Part shown: positions 21,530 through 31,038 of the stretch, in pieces | Position numbering within the stretch: the first letter of the stretch is position 1 | Layout: each line of letters opens with the position of its first letter | Assembly (NCBI GenBank): GCA_900322175.1 | Contig: ONYZ01000026.1 | Span: 1-57,928, forward strand | Reading direction: 5' to 3' | DNA from: an uncultured Prevotella sp. | GTDB taxonomy: Bacteria; Bacteroidota; Bacteroidia; Bacteroidales; Bacteroidaceae | Length of the DNA stretch: 57,928 bases | Made by a program: the position numbers and the translations under genes | Notes under the pieces: generated by a model | What the model was told of the DNA's origin: nothing | The model's input: the letters and a program-made list of their open reading frames with translations, nothing else | Databases searched by the model: none

Positions 21530-21628
21530 ATCTTTCGGTTTTTAGGTGAATACTATTTTATCGGCGACTAAATTAGTTATTTTTTGAGAAAACACCAAAA
21601 GTTTCTTTCAAATTTTAAACTAAATTTG

Positions 21629-21636
21629 TAATTTTG
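21629..21636 (+). promoter_or_regulatory. -7 box of hemW
   Basis: TAATTTTG ends only 8 bp before the hemW ATG (21645), so the mRNA should be nearly leaderless. The -33 region is a weak match. Confidence 0.6.
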
Positions 21637-21644
21637 CCCCCAAA

Positions 21645-22751
21645 ATGGCAGGATTATATGTTCATATACCATTTTGTAGCAGCAGATGTGTGTACTGCGG
21701 CTTCTATTCGACCACGGGGCTGGAGCTTCGCGACAGGTACGTTGATGCCGTATGTCGCGAGATAAAAATGCGGCCATCTGCCGAACCCATCAGCACCATA
21801 TATCTGGGCGGAGGCACTCCAAGTCAGCTATCCCCTACCCACCTGAAACGGATAATTGATACTATATATATATATAATAAGGTGGAAACTGATGCTGAGA
21901 TTACGACGGAGGCTAATCCAGACGATGTAACAAGCGAGTTTGCGGCTATGCTACAGCAGCTACCCATCAACCGCATATCGATGGGCACTCAGACATTTGA
22001 TGACGAGCGACTGAAGTTTCTACATCGCCGCCATACCGCTTTGCAAGTGCCAGCAGCTGTATCGGCATTGCGTCAAGCTGGATTCAGCAACATCAGCATT
22101 GACCTGATGTACGGATTCCCCAACCAGACACTAGCAGAGTGGGAAGTGGATATCGACGAGGCACTACAACTGGACGTAGAGCATATATCGACCTACTGCC
22201 TGATGTACGAAGAAGGTACAGCGCTGTACCGACTGCTGGAACAAGGCAAGGTAAAGGAGATAGACGAGGAACTGGAGCGACAGATGTACTACATGCTGAT
22301 AGACCGACTGGAATCAGCCGGATACGAGCACTACGAGATATCCAACTTTGCCCGCCCGAAGTTTCGCAGTCGTCACAACAGCAGCTACTGGCAAGGCGTA
22401 CCGTATATCGGCATAGGCGCAGCAGCCCACTCGTATGATATAAGAACGCGCAGTTGGAACGTAGCCGACATACGTCAGTATATAGAGGGTATGGAGAGAG
22501 GCGAACGCATATTTGACGAAGAGACGCTGGACGAAGACACTAGATATAACGACGCCATAACGGTAGAGCTGAGAACCTGCGACGGACTGGACCTGAGCAA
22601 ACTATCAGAAAAGCAGCGACACTATTGTATCGCCAACGCTCTGCGACACATCGATGCTAATCTGCTGAAACTAGACGATAATCATCTGGCGCTAACAAAA
22701 GACGGACTGTTTGTTAGCGACATGATAATGAGTGATCTGATGATTGTTTAA
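21645..22751 (+). CDS. hemW: HemW-like radical SAM protein
   Basis: The 368-residue protein opens with the HemW signature YVHIPFCSSRCVYCGFYS, the CxxxCxxC motif binding a 4Fe-4S cluster and SAM. The GGGTPS and TEANPDD blocks and the C-terminal part (AAHSYD; DEETLDEDTRYNDAI; LFVSDMIMSDL) are also typical. HemW proteins are now viewed as haem chaperones rather than coproporphyrinogen dehydrogenases, and the CxxxCxxC without a fourth Cys fits that. The stop overlaps the convergent membrane lipoprotein gene by 4 bp. It is divergent from the EF-G-like gene. Confidence 0.92.
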   Translation: MAGLYVHIPFCSSRCVYCGFYSTTGLELRDRYVDAVCREIKMRPSAEPISTIYLGGGTPSQLSPTHLKRIIDTIYIYNKVETDAEITTEANPDDVTSEFAAMLQQLPINRISMGTQTFDDERLKFLHRRHTALQVPAAVSALRQAGFSNISIDLMYGFPNQTLAEWEVDIDEALQLDVEHISTYCLMYEEGTALYRLLEQGKVKEIDEELERQMYYMLIDRLESAGYEHYEISNFARPKFRSRHNSSYWQGVPYIGIGAAAHSYDIRTRSWNVADIRQYIEGMERGERIFDEETLDEDTRYNDAITVELRTCDGLDLSKLSEKQRHYCIANALRHIDANLLKLDDNHLALTKDGLFVSDMIMSDLMIV

Positions 22752-23686
22752 GACCTTACGCGCTTGATGGCAAAGTAGAAATAGGCTATCAGCAATGGGT
22801 AGCCTATATAATATAAGGTGGTGATGCTGAACACCACATATATCACAGCACATACAGCACCCAATCCTACGAGATATAGTATCGCATCGGCCAGAGGCAG
22901 ACTATGATACACGTCATCAATGGTAGCCAGCCCCAGAATGATGATGGCCCAAACTGACGATATGAACACACCAAGCCAGAAGGGCAGCGCAAAAGGATTG
23001 AGCGACGGATGATAATAGAAATGGCGCCAAGTTTCGGGGGCAAAGAGTTGGATGCTACTATACAGCACTGCTGCCGAAGCTATCAACAGGCAAAGGGCCG
23101 TGGGATAGAACGACGGGATATCATTGAAGTGCACAATATTGCAACCCTTACGCATAAGTCGGCGCAGACCGTAAGCCGCACCTGTGAGTATGCAGAAGGC
23201 CATAAACACCAGCAGGTGGGTGTTAGAGAATGCATCGATGAACTGACTGATAGGATCATCGGGCGATACCTTAGACAGGAGTTCGTTCTCGTGTATCCAT
23301 CCGAAGGTAAGCTGGTCGCGAGCCACCTTCACCCAAACAGAATCGATACTATCAGACGGTACCGTCTTGATGTCGGCCACCACCACGTGTTCGTGTCGAC
23401 GGATGGTGATGGAGTCCTTCTTCATCTCCTCGCCAATAGATTCGAGCTCGATACTAACTACATCAGGCACCGACATATCATCGGGCTGCTGGGCCACAAC
23501 CACAAGCGAGTCGCCAGTAACCACAAAGTTGTAGTTTTGGGTGTAGTGATGAGTGGTGTAGAACGATATCGAATCGAGCTGCTGGGCTGTCAGGTCCCAA
23601 GCATCAGGGGTGATGGGCCCACGATTGTAGCAGCCGCACAGCAACAGCGAGATGAAAAGAATACTAACGAGTCGACGCATGGACAT
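22748..23686 (-). CDS. Membrane lipoprotein with SH3-like segment
   Basis: The 312-residue protein has a lipobox (LLLCGC, Cys19), a periplasmic part with an SH3-like stretch (VWVKVARDQLTFGWIHENELL, about residues 121-141), and then four or five hydrophobic helices (about 158-305) containing GLGAVCAVIYVVFSITTLYY. I do not recognise a named family. It overlaps the end of the upstream U32 gene by 23 bp, so it is the last gene of the metA-U32 operon, perhaps of the whole minus-strand run from 35585. A role at the inner membrane is likely; substrate unknown. Confidence 0.65.
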   Translation of the reverse strand: MSMRRLVSILFISLLLCGCYNRGPITPDAWDLTAQQLDSISFYTTHHYTQNYNFVVTGDSLVVVAQQPDDMSVPDVVSIELESIGEEMKKDSITIRRHEHVVVADIKTVPSDSIDSVWVKVARDQLTFGWIHENELLSKVSPDDPISQFIDAFSNTHLLVFMAFCILTGAAYGLRRLMRKGCNIVHFNDIPSFYPTALCLLIASAAVLYSSIQLFAPETWRHFYYHPSLNPFALPFWLGVFISSVWAIIILGLATIDDVYHSLPLADAILYLVGLGAVCAVIYVVFSITTLYYIGYPLLIAYFYFAIKRVRS

Positions 23687-25448
23687 TCATCTGACAATGT
23701 TGACAATCGAACTCTAGACGGAATCGGCGACCATCGCCTAAGACAAGAGAGAGCGGCTCGCGCCAAGTTGGGCGTTTTCCGCCGCGCTTAACACAATAGC
23801 CAAACGAGTATCGCAGACAATGGCGACACTGCATGATAGGGCCATCGCCACCTTTCAGCTCGAAAGCCGACAGCTCATCGGTACCATAGAAGGCGGCCGA
23901 CTGGCGGTTGGAGATGTTATTCTGATAACTAAGCTCACTGACTCCTGGATTACCCACAACCCTAGCCCGCTTAACGCTGCGCTTAGCTTCGTCCAAAGCA
24001 TCAATAAGTTTGCGACGCATATCCGACAGCTGGCTGTTGGGGATAAAGAAGTTGAAGTCTTCGGGCACATCAACCTGATTGCACTCATAGATGGTATCGC
24101 CAAGTTTGGACAGTTGGCGCACAAGATTCTCGCGAGGCGACTTCTGAGCCAACTGATGTTCGGCTGAGAAATGCACCTTAGCATCGCCAGAACTCAGTTC
24201 AAATCCATCATCGACTGCACGCAGCGAGATATTAACGGGAATCTTACGTGTGGCACTTGGCTTAGAAAGGATTCGCTCAAACTCCTGATCGTTGTTGCGA
24301 TAGAGTGCCATTCCCGGGCGCAATCCTGCAGGCATCTTGAATGGATAAATCCTGTTGCCCACCACGCGGTTGGCGCGGAAGCCTTCGAACTGGCGATCGG
24401 CATTTAGGAAACACAATCCATCGCCATTAGCAAAGCTAGCTGTACCTGCCACATTAAACGAATCGTGACGTATCTCCTTAACTCGGCCCACAAACTCGCC
24501 AACGGCCTTGGGCGTGTCAAACGAGGCGATATCGGGCTGACGCCCATTAACAAAATATGTGGTGTAGCCGCGATTGAAGGTACGCTTGAGATTAGGAGTA
24601 AACGTATATTCGCAATGTCCCTTTGAGGCGCGACAATACTCATCCTTATGTTTGCGGATAAAGTCGTTGAGCAGTTCGCTATATGCAGCAGTTACGTTCT
24701 TGACGTATGCCACATCCTTGAGTCGTCCCTCAATCTTAAACGACACTGCGCCAGCTAGGATAAGTTTCTCGAGATTCTCGCTCTGGTTCATATCCTTGAG
24801 CGAAAGCAGATAGCGCTCGTGCTCTATCTCTGCTCCATCGGCATCGACCAGCGAGAAGCGCATGCGGCAGAACTGGGCACACTCACCACGATTGGCACTA
24901 CGACCAAAGCAATGCTGCGAGGCATAACAGATACCAGAATAACTTACGCACAAAGCACCGTGAACAAACACTTCGAGCTCCATATCTGGTACCTCGCGGT
25001 GAATCTCGGCTATCTCGTCGGCAGATAGTTCGCGGGCCAAAACCGCACGCGAGAAACCTACCTGCTGCAACCAGCGAACCTTATCGGCCGTACGGTTATC
25101 GGTCTGTGTAGAAGCGTGAATCTCGAATGGTTTATCTTGCATAAACTGCAGCAATCCCATATCCTGCACCAATATCGCATCAACACCAATCTCGCCCAAC
25201 TGGTCAATCAGACGATGAACCTCGTCGAGCTCGTTGTCATATACGATAGTATTGAGCGTGACGTATATCTTTACGCCAAACTGATGCGCATAATCGCAAA
25301 GTTGGCGAATGTCATCGATGCTGTTTCCCACCGCAGCACGTGCTCCGAATTTTGGTGCTCCAATATATACGGCATCGGCACCATGATCGATGGCAGCAAT
25401 ACCGCAAGCCAGATTCTTGGCAGGAGCTAATAGTTCTAACGGAGTCAC
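23664..25448 (-). CDS. Peptidase U32-family protein, likely rRNA/tRNA hydroxylation factor
   Basis: The 594-residue protein begins LELLAPAKNLACGIAAIDHGADAVYIG, the classic U32 start, and carries the U32 cysteine cluster (SGICYASQHCFGRSANRGECAQFCR, about residues 168-192). A longer C-terminal half ends in a zinc-ribbon-like CRHC...CQHC pair. Long U32 proteins of this class are related to RlhA (23S rRNA hydroxylation) and TrhP (tRNA U34 hydroxylation) and work with iron-sulfur and prephenate metabolism; I cannot decide between them. It starts with GTG at 25448, five bp after the metA stop. Confidence 0.85.
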   Translation of the reverse strand: MTPLELLAPAKNLACGIAAIDHGADAVYIGAPKFGARAAVGNSIDDIRQLCDYAHQFGVKIYVTLNTIVYDNELDEVHRLIDQLGEIGVDAILVQDMGLLQFMQDKPFEIHASTQTDNRTADKVRWLQQVGFSRAVLARELSADEIAEIHREVPDMELEVFVHGALCVSYSGICYASQHCFGRSANRGECAQFCRMRFSLVDADGAEIEHERYLLSLKDMNQSENLEKLILAGAVSFKIEGRLKDVAYVKNVTAAYSELLNDFIRKHKDEYCRASKGHCEYTFTPNLKRTFNRGYTTYFVNGRQPDIASFDTPKAVGEFVGRVKEIRHDSFNVAGTASFANGDGLCFLNADRQFEGFRANRVVGNRIYPFKMPAGLRPGMALYRNNDQEFERILSKPSATRKIPVNISLRAVDDGFELSSGDAKVHFSAEHQLAQKSPRENLVRQLSKLGDTIYECNQVDVPEDFNFFIPNSQLSDMRRKLIDALDEAKRSVKRARVVGNPGVSELSYQNNISNRQSAAFYGTDELSAFELKGGDGPIMQCRHCLRYSFGYCVKRGGKRPTWREPLSLVLGDGRRFRLEFDCQHCQMNVHASTR

Positions 25449-25453
25449 TAGGC

Positions 25454-26371
25454 TTACTTGATTTCGTCGATATTATACGGTGTCTCCTGATAAACATAAT
25501 AGTTTATCCAGTTAGAATACAGCAGATTAGCATGAGCGCGCCATGTTACCAGAGGCTCATTATCAGGATTGTCATCACGATAGTAATTCTTTGGCATATC
25601 CACATCGTCGCGAATACCGCGATCGCGCTTATACTCATTGTCGAGTGTGTTTGGCGCATACTCAAGATGCCCTGTTATGAAGAACTCACGACCACCACGA
25701 GCCATCACCATACTTACACCACTCTCAGGCGATTCTGCCAAAAGCGTAAGTTCGGGATTAGCAAGAATATCCTCGCGATGCACTTCGGTATGACGGCTGT
25801 GAGGCATCATAAACACATCGTCGAACCCGCGGAATATGGGCAGACGATTGTCGAGTGATGTCTGCGGGAAAATGCCGAACATCTTCTTTTCCAAAGGATA
25901 TTTGGGCACTCCGTAATGGTAATACAATCCGGCCTGAGCAGCCCAACATATAAATAATGTACTAGTGACGTGAGTCTTGGCCCAATCGAAGATGTCGGTA
26001 ATCTCATCCCAATAGGTAACATCTTCGAACTCCATAGTCTCGACAGGAGCACCGGTAATGATCATTCCATCGTACTTCTCGTTACGCATCGACTCAAAGT
26101 CACGATAGAACATCATCATGTGTTCGATCGGGGTATTCTTGGGTGTATGACTCTTTAGCTTCATGAAGCTGATCTCCATCTGCAATGGAGTGTTTGACAG
26201 CAATCGCACCAAGTCAGTCTCTGTAGTTATCTTCAGAGGCATCAGGTTGAGAATCACTATCTTAAGCGGACGTATATCCTGAGTTGTGGCCCGCGAGTTA
26301 TCCATTACAAATATATTCTCGTTTTTGAGAATATCTATGGCGGGCAATCTGTCTGGTAATCTTAGTGGCAT
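25454..26371 (-). CDS. metA: Homoserine O-acetyl/succinyltransferase (MetA family)
   Basis: The 305-residue protein is a full-length MetA: catalytic Cys142 in FICWAAQAGLYYHYG, His235 and Glu237 in FITGHLEY. Position 111, which decides acyl-donor choice in this family (Gly for succinyl-CoA as in E. coli, Glu for acetyl-CoA as in Bacillus), is Glu here (ITGAPVETMEF). The enzyme is therefore predicted to make O-acetylhomoserine, feeding direct sulfhydrylation to homocysteine. It follows the PP2C gene by 21 bp on the same strand and may share its transcript. Confidence 0.93.
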   Translation of the reverse strand: MPLRLPDRLPAIDILKNENIFVMDNSRATTQDIRPLKIVILNLMPLKITTETDLVRLLSNTPLQMEISFMKLKSHTPKNTPIEHMMMFYRDFESMRNEKYDGMIITGAPVETMEFEDVTYWDEITDIFDWAKTHVTSTLFICWAAQAGLYYHYGVPKYPLEKKMFGIFPQTSLDNRLPIFRGFDDVFMMPHSRHTEVHREDILANPELTLLAESPESGVSMVMARGGREFFITGHLEYAPNTLDNEYKRDRGIRDDVDMPKNYYRDDNPDNEPLVTWRAHANLLYSNWINYYVYQETPYNIDEIK

Positions 26372-26392
26372 TTTCTGTTTCTTACTATACTT

Positions 26393-27136
26393 TTAGAATT
26401 GCAACACACAACATGACACGTTGTCCAATCCACCGGCCTCGACTGCTGCGTCGCAGAGGGCATTGGCGTTGGAACCTTTCTCGAGCAGTGTGGTAATAGC
26501 ATGATCGGGCAGCATATCGGTAAGTCCGTCGCTGCACAGCAAATATACATCACCAGCCTTAACATCCTGGGTAATCATCACGATATCCATAAAGGATGAT
26601 GAACATCCGCCACCAATACAGTTGGTAATGATGTTGGAATGTTTAGACGAGCCAAGCATATTGCTGAGCGAATGGTCGGATGTGAGCTGGGTGAGCTCGC
26701 CGTCACGGAAACGATACAGACGGCTGTCGCCGCAATTTAGCGTATAAAACTCACCCTCGTAGAAGGCTAAGCCCACAAGTGTGGTGCCCATTCCCTTGTA
26801 CTGCTCATCAGAACGACCCTTGGAAGCTATGATATTGTTGATGGAATCTAGCCAACCTACAAACATCTCGTTGATAGCACTAGGAGTTAAGCCTGTAGGC
26901 AGATCGTGAAAAAAGAACTGCAAATTATGCAACGCATCACTGCTAGCTACATCACCACGACTATGACCTCCCATACCGTCGGCTACAGCAACGATATAAC
27001 GATCACTATTTGTCAAGTCAGCACGGGTGCTGAAACCATCATTCCTAACGAAATGATTTCCTATAAGCACCATGTCCTCGTTCTGACTGCGTACGCAACC
27101 AACTTTGCTGGCTGCTGTCATTTGTATTGTTATCAT
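26393..27136 (-). CDS. PP2C-type Ser/Thr protein phosphatase
   Basis: The 247-residue soluble phosphatase has all metal-binding motifs of the PP2C family: RSQNED (about 16-21), VADGMGGHSRG, GMGTTLVG, NCGDSRLYR, CSDGLTDML and GGLDNVSC. It has no membrane segment or extra domain, like PrpC/Stp enzymes that reverse Ser/Thr kinase action. It is the last gene of the zinc-ribbon / kinase / AAA+ / FHA / PP2C operon, 11 bp after the FHA gene. It should remove phospho-threonine marks placed by the kinase at 31039-34656. Confidence 0.93.
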   Translation of the reverse strand: MITIQMTAASKVGCVRSQNEDMVLIGNHFVRNDGFSTRADLTNSDRYIVAVADGMGGHSRGDVASSDALHNLQFFFHDLPTGLTPSAINEMFVGWLDSINNIIASKGRSDEQYKGMGTTLVGLAFYEGEFYTLNCGDSRLYRFRDGELTQLTSDHSLSNMLGSSKHSNIITNCIGGGCSSSFMDIVMITQDVKAGDVYLLCSDGLTDMLPDHAITTLLEKGSNANALCDAAVEAGGLDNVSCCVLQF

Positions 27137-27147
27137 ATTCTATATTT

Positions 27148-27720
27148 CTATCTTATTATCACCTGTAAATTAATATTGGCAATAGTAAGTATATCACCAT
27201 TGTTCAACGTCATTTCAACATCGGGCTGAATGGGGCGCTGATTTACACGCGTACCATTGGACGAGTGCTTGTCGATAACGCACCAACCCGAATCGGATTT
27301 ATACTTCAACTGAGCATGAACACCCGAAACATAAGAATGCTGCTCAAAGAACTGGATGTACGGGCCCTTGCGGCGTCCGATAATTGCACCGTTCATCGCT
27401 ACAATTCGTATATTGAGGCTATCATTAGCTAACGTCAATACAGGAAGGCCTCCACGCGAAGGACCTGCCTGAGAAATAGATATGCCGGGTCTCATTGACA
27501 TGCTGGCAGATATGCTGCTGACGGCAACGCTTATCTCTCGCTGCTGCTGCTTTTCGACAGCAGCACCATGACGCGAAACCATCAAGCCGCCGCATCGGGT
27601 GCAACGACGTCCAAGTCCCACGTGACCGCACTGCTTACAGAACAACAACTCCTGTCCACACTGGTCGCAGTAATGGGAATCGTCTTCTATCTGTTCTTTA
27701 CAAGCTGGACAAATTATCAT
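27148..27720 (-). CDS. Zinc-ribbon plus FHA phospho-threonine-binding protein
   Basis: The 190-residue protein has two N-terminal zinc-binding segments (CPAC...CDQC at about 4-23, CKQC...CTRC at about 28-43) and a C-terminal FHA domain (about 105-188). The FHA phosphopeptide pocket residues are in place: IIGRRKG, the S-x-x-H type SGVHAQL, and SSNGTRVN. FHA domains read phospho-threonine, so this is the likely reader of the kinase. Zinc ribbons are shared with two other proteins of the operon, suggesting a common partner. It is 6 bp from the end of the AAA+ gene. Confidence 0.9.
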   Translation of the reverse strand: MIICPACKEQIEDDSHYCDQCGQELLFCKQCGHVGLGRRCTRCGGLMVSRHGAAVEKQQQREISVAVSSISASMSMRPGISISQAGPSRGGLPVLTLANDSLNIRIVAMNGAIIGRRKGPYIQFFEQHSYVSGVHAQLKYKSDSGWCVIDKHSSNGTRVNQRPIQPDVEMTLNNGDILTIANINLQVIIR

Positions 27721-27726
27721 ATTTCT

Positions 27727-30700
27727 TTATATATCTTCTGGTAGTATAATCTGGTATGTTTCCTTTGTAACCTGATCGGGCGGGAGCATAGATACGCGCT
27801 GCGACAGCTTCTGAATAGTAGCGTCGAGCAGGTTGCGCATCTCGCGGGCATTGCCCCAAGAATCCGACTTGGTAAGTACCATCTTGTAGATCTTGTCGAG
27901 GGCCTTGATCTCTGACTCATGCGACAACCGGTACTGCTCCTTTTGAGCCATGTGCTTGTATATAGCAAGCAACTCGTCAGGATCGTAGTCGTCGATATGC
28001 AACTTATGGGTGAAGCGACTGGCTAGTCCGGCATTCATCATCAGGAATTCTTCCATCTTGTCCTTATAGCCTGCAGCTATCACTACAAACTTGCCTCGAT
28101 CGTCCTCCATACGTTTCATCAGGGTATCGATGGCCTCCTTGCCGTACATATCACCTCCATCGCTCAGCGTGTAGGCCTCGTCGATAAAGAGGATTCCGCC
28201 CATAGCCTTATCACACATATTGTTAACGATCTTAGGCGTCTCGCCCATGTACTTACCTACAAGTGTTGCTCGGCTGGCCTCAATCACACGCGATGTCGGG
28301 AGAATGTCCATCGACTGGAGTATCTCACCCATCTTGCGGGCAATAGAGGTCTTACCTGTACCTGGGTTACCAGTAAGGATAAAGTTCATCGACATCTGCT
28401 GAACACTACCGGCACCCATAGCTGCACGCTGCTTCATGAACATGCTCTGTACAGCAAGTCGACGGATAGAATCCTTGACGCTGCGCATACCGATAAACTC
28501 TTCGAGCTCGTTGAGTACCACATCGAGCGGACGTGCTGCATCGCCCTGCGACATCGGCAGGTCTTCCTTGGTAAGGGCAAACATATCGCTCTCCTGGAAT
28601 CCTGGAGTTGACATCTGCTTGATGAGTCGCTGACTCTGACGCTCAACAGATTCGTTGAAGATGCGACGAGCCTCACGGGCGTTACCGAAGTTCTTGTCGC
28701 GACGCAGATAAAGCTGTTCGAACAATCTGTGGATAGCGGCCTTGGTATCCTCGTCGACGGTGAAGTTCTTGCCAGCAGCAAGCTTCAGGAATATTTCAGT
28801 CAGCTCGTCAGGAGTATAGTCGTCGAAGTGGATAGTCTGTGTGAAGCGGCTCTTCAATCCTGAGTTGGTATCGATAAAGTCGTGCATCTGGTCAGTATAA
28901 CCTGCCACGATACAGATGAACTTTCCGCGATCGTCTTCCAGACGTTTCAGCAGTGTGTCGATAGCCTCAGCACCAAAGGTGTCGCCATCGCTCGACTTAA
29001 GAGTATAAGCCTCGTCGATAAACAGCACACCGCCCATAGCCTGATCTACCAACTGGTTGGTCTTGATGGCAGTCTGACCAGAGAATCCCGCAACCAGTTT
29101 AGAACGGTCGGCCTCGACCAACTGACCTCTAGCTACTACACCGAGAGTCTTGAAGATATCGGCCATAATACGGGCAACGGTGGTCTTACCTGTTCCTGGG
29201 TTACCTGTAAATACATAATGCTTGCCTTGGAACGTATTGGTTTCGCCACGAGCAATCTGTAGGTTGAGGAATGCGGTGAGGTTTGCGATTTCCCTCTTGA
29301 CACCAGACAGTCCTACAAGTCCGTCGAGTTTCTTCAGACAATCGTCGGCACTTACGGTCTGTGGAGCATCGTATGGTATATCCTCCTTATGGATAGTCAT
29401 CAGTTCCTCGTTGCTCATCGCCGAGATGTTCAAACGCTGCAGGCGCTGAGCCTGCTTCTTACATATCTGGTCGAAGAGTGTACGCATGGTGCGACCATTG
29501 GCAAAATCCTTGTCGCGCGAGTCGTACATCTCCTTGATCATCTTCTGTGTAAGAGCCTCCGCATCTGGCGAGAAGATATACTTCTTCTGCTTGGCAAATA
29601 CCTGCATAATCTGATAGAGTTCGGCAGGCGAGTAGTCCTTGATATCAAGGAAGTAGTTGAATCGGCTGCGGAAACCCGGATTCACACGGAACAGGTTTTC
29701 CATCTCTGTACGATAACCAGCGGCAATCACTATGAACTGTCCGCGATCGTCCTCCATACGCTTCATCAACTTCTCAAGAGCCTGTGCTCCCTGAGCGTCA
29801 CGATCGCCCGAAGCACTAATTGGAGCCAGGGTATAAGCCTCGTCCACAAACAGGATTCCGCCCTTGGCCTTATCGCATAGGGCATCTACCACCTTAGGTG
29901 TTTCGCCCTGATACTGACTCACCATCTTAGCACGGTCAACCTCGACCACATGTCCGCTGTCGAGATATCCAATTGCTGCAAGAATCTCACCGAGTTTACG
30001 TGCGATTGTGGTCTTACCCGTACCAGGATTACCAGTAAGGATAATATGCATCGACATCTTTTCTTGCTCACCAAGTCCTCGCTCAGCACGCTGCATAGCA
30101 TTCTGCACAGAGTAAGCCATCTCCTTGACAGCAGCCTTAACCTCATCCATTCCGATGTAGGTATCGAGATCCTTAAGGATATCCTCCATAGAGCGCTCTT
30201 CAGGCACATATCCCTTGATGTCGCCAATCTCTACCCTAGTGGCATTTGCACCACGACTGATATACTGGGTGAAGATATCCTCGGCAGTCTTATTGGCCAG
30301 ATGTCCGTTACCAAATGTTTCGTCCTTAGTCTTGACCTGATATTTGAAGAATCGGGTAAGTTGATTGTCAGCCTCGGGCGAGAACTCGGTGATGCCATAC
30401 TTCAGACGCAAGTTGAGCTTACATATCTCAGTGAGTTCCTTATACCCAGGAGTAGTCATGCGGAAGGTGTACTTGAATCTGTTGGCCACAGCAGGGTTGC
30501 TCTCAAGGAAGTCTTCAAGTCCCTTGTTCAGTCCCGAAATGATTACTATCGGATTGTCCTCCCACTTGTCCATCTCAACAAACAGTTTGTCAAGCGGATT
30601 CACCTGATTAGAATACTTATCTGGCAAAAGCTTCTGCACGTTGTCGAAGAACAATATACCATTCTGAGCCTTCTTTATATTATCATCCCACTTATCTACA

Positions 30701-31032
30701 AATCGCTGGTAATCTACCGCGTCTACCATCGTCAGTTTGGGTTTCTCTATTATCTTGTGCTGATAGAAGTAGTCGCGCAGTATCTCGGCAAGTATGGTCT
30801 TACCTGTTCCTGTTTCACCTATCACGATGGTGTTGAGCGAAATGCGGGCGTTGGCGATATCCTTACGAGAGCGCAGAAACATATATGTATCGACAATGTT
30901 TTTAAGCTGACTCTTAACTTCATCTAGTCCTATCAGCTTATCAAGCAAGTCGGTTCTTGCAAGTGGTTGACCGCACCACTTGCAGAACTTTGCAATGTTT
31001 CTGTTTCCTTTATGACAATTCTGACAAACCAT
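27727..31032 (-). CDS. Zinc-ribbon protein with four CbbX/SpoVK-type AAA+ modules
   Basis: The 1101-residue protein begins with a zinc ribbon (C3, C6, C17, C20) and then has four AAA+ modules. Modules 2-4 have a canonical P-loop (GNPGTGKT) and Walker B (GGILFVDEAYTL, GGVLFIDEAYTL, GGILFIDEAYTL), like CbbX/SpoVK-family ATPases. Module 1 (about residues 31-250) has P-loop GETGTGKT (72-79), but its Walker B ends FFDN: the catalytic Glu is Asn131, so it may bind but not hydrolyse ATP. Four modules in one chain would form a pseudo-oligomeric motor. It follows the kinase gene by 6 bp. The likely role is phosphorylation-controlled remodelling of an unknown protein complex. Confidence 0.9.
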   Translation of the reverse strand: MVCQNCHKGNRNIAKFCKWCGQPLARTDLLDKLIGLDEVKSQLKNIVDTYMFLRSRKDIANARISLNTIVIGETGTGKTILAEILRDYFYQHKIIEKPKLTMVDAVDYQRFVDKWDDNIKKAQNGILFFDNVQKLLPDKYSNQVNPLDKLFVEMDKWEDNPIVIISGLNKGLEDFLESNPAVANRFKYTFRMTTPGYKELTEICKLNLRLKYGITEFSPEADNQLTRFFKYQVKTKDETFGNGHLANKTAEDIFTQYISRGANATRVEIGDIKGYVPEERSMEDILKDLDTYIGMDEVKAAVKEMAYSVQNAMQRAERGLGEQEKMSMHIILTGNPGTGKTTIARKLGEILAAIGYLDSGHVVEVDRAKMVSQYQGETPKVVDALCDKAKGGILFVDEAYTLAPISASGDRDAQGAQALEKLMKRMEDDRGQFIVIAAGYRTEMENLFRVNPGFRSRFNYFLDIKDYSPAELYQIMQVFAKQKKYIFSPDAEALTQKMIKEMYDSRDKDFANGRTMRTLFDQICKKQAQRLQRLNISAMSNEELMTIHKEDIPYDAPQTVSADDCLKKLDGLVGLSGVKREIANLTAFLNLQIARGETNTFQGKHYVFTGNPGTGKTTVARIMADIFKTLGVVARGQLVEADRSKLVAGFSGQTAIKTNQLVDQAMGGVLFIDEAYTLKSSDGDTFGAEAIDTLLKRLEDDRGKFICIVAGYTDQMHDFIDTNSGLKSRFTQTIHFDDYTPDELTEIFLKLAAGKNFTVDEDTKAAIHRLFEQLYLRRDKNFGNAREARRIFNESVERQSQRLIKQMSTPGFQESDMFALTKEDLPMSQGDAARPLDVVLNELEEFIGMRSVKDSIRRLAVQSMFMKQRAAMGAGSVQQMSMNFILTGNPGTGKTSIARKMGEILQSMDILPTSRVIEASRATLVGKYMGETPKIVNNMCDKAMGGILFIDEAYTLSDGGDMYGKEAIDTLMKRMEDDRGKFVVIAAGYKDKMEEFLMMNAGLASRFTHKLHIDDYDPDELLAIYKHMAQKEQYRLSHESEIKALDKIYKMVLTKSDSWGNAREMRNLLDATIQKLSQRVSMLPPDQVTKETYQIILPEDI

Positions 31033-31038
31033 GTTGTA

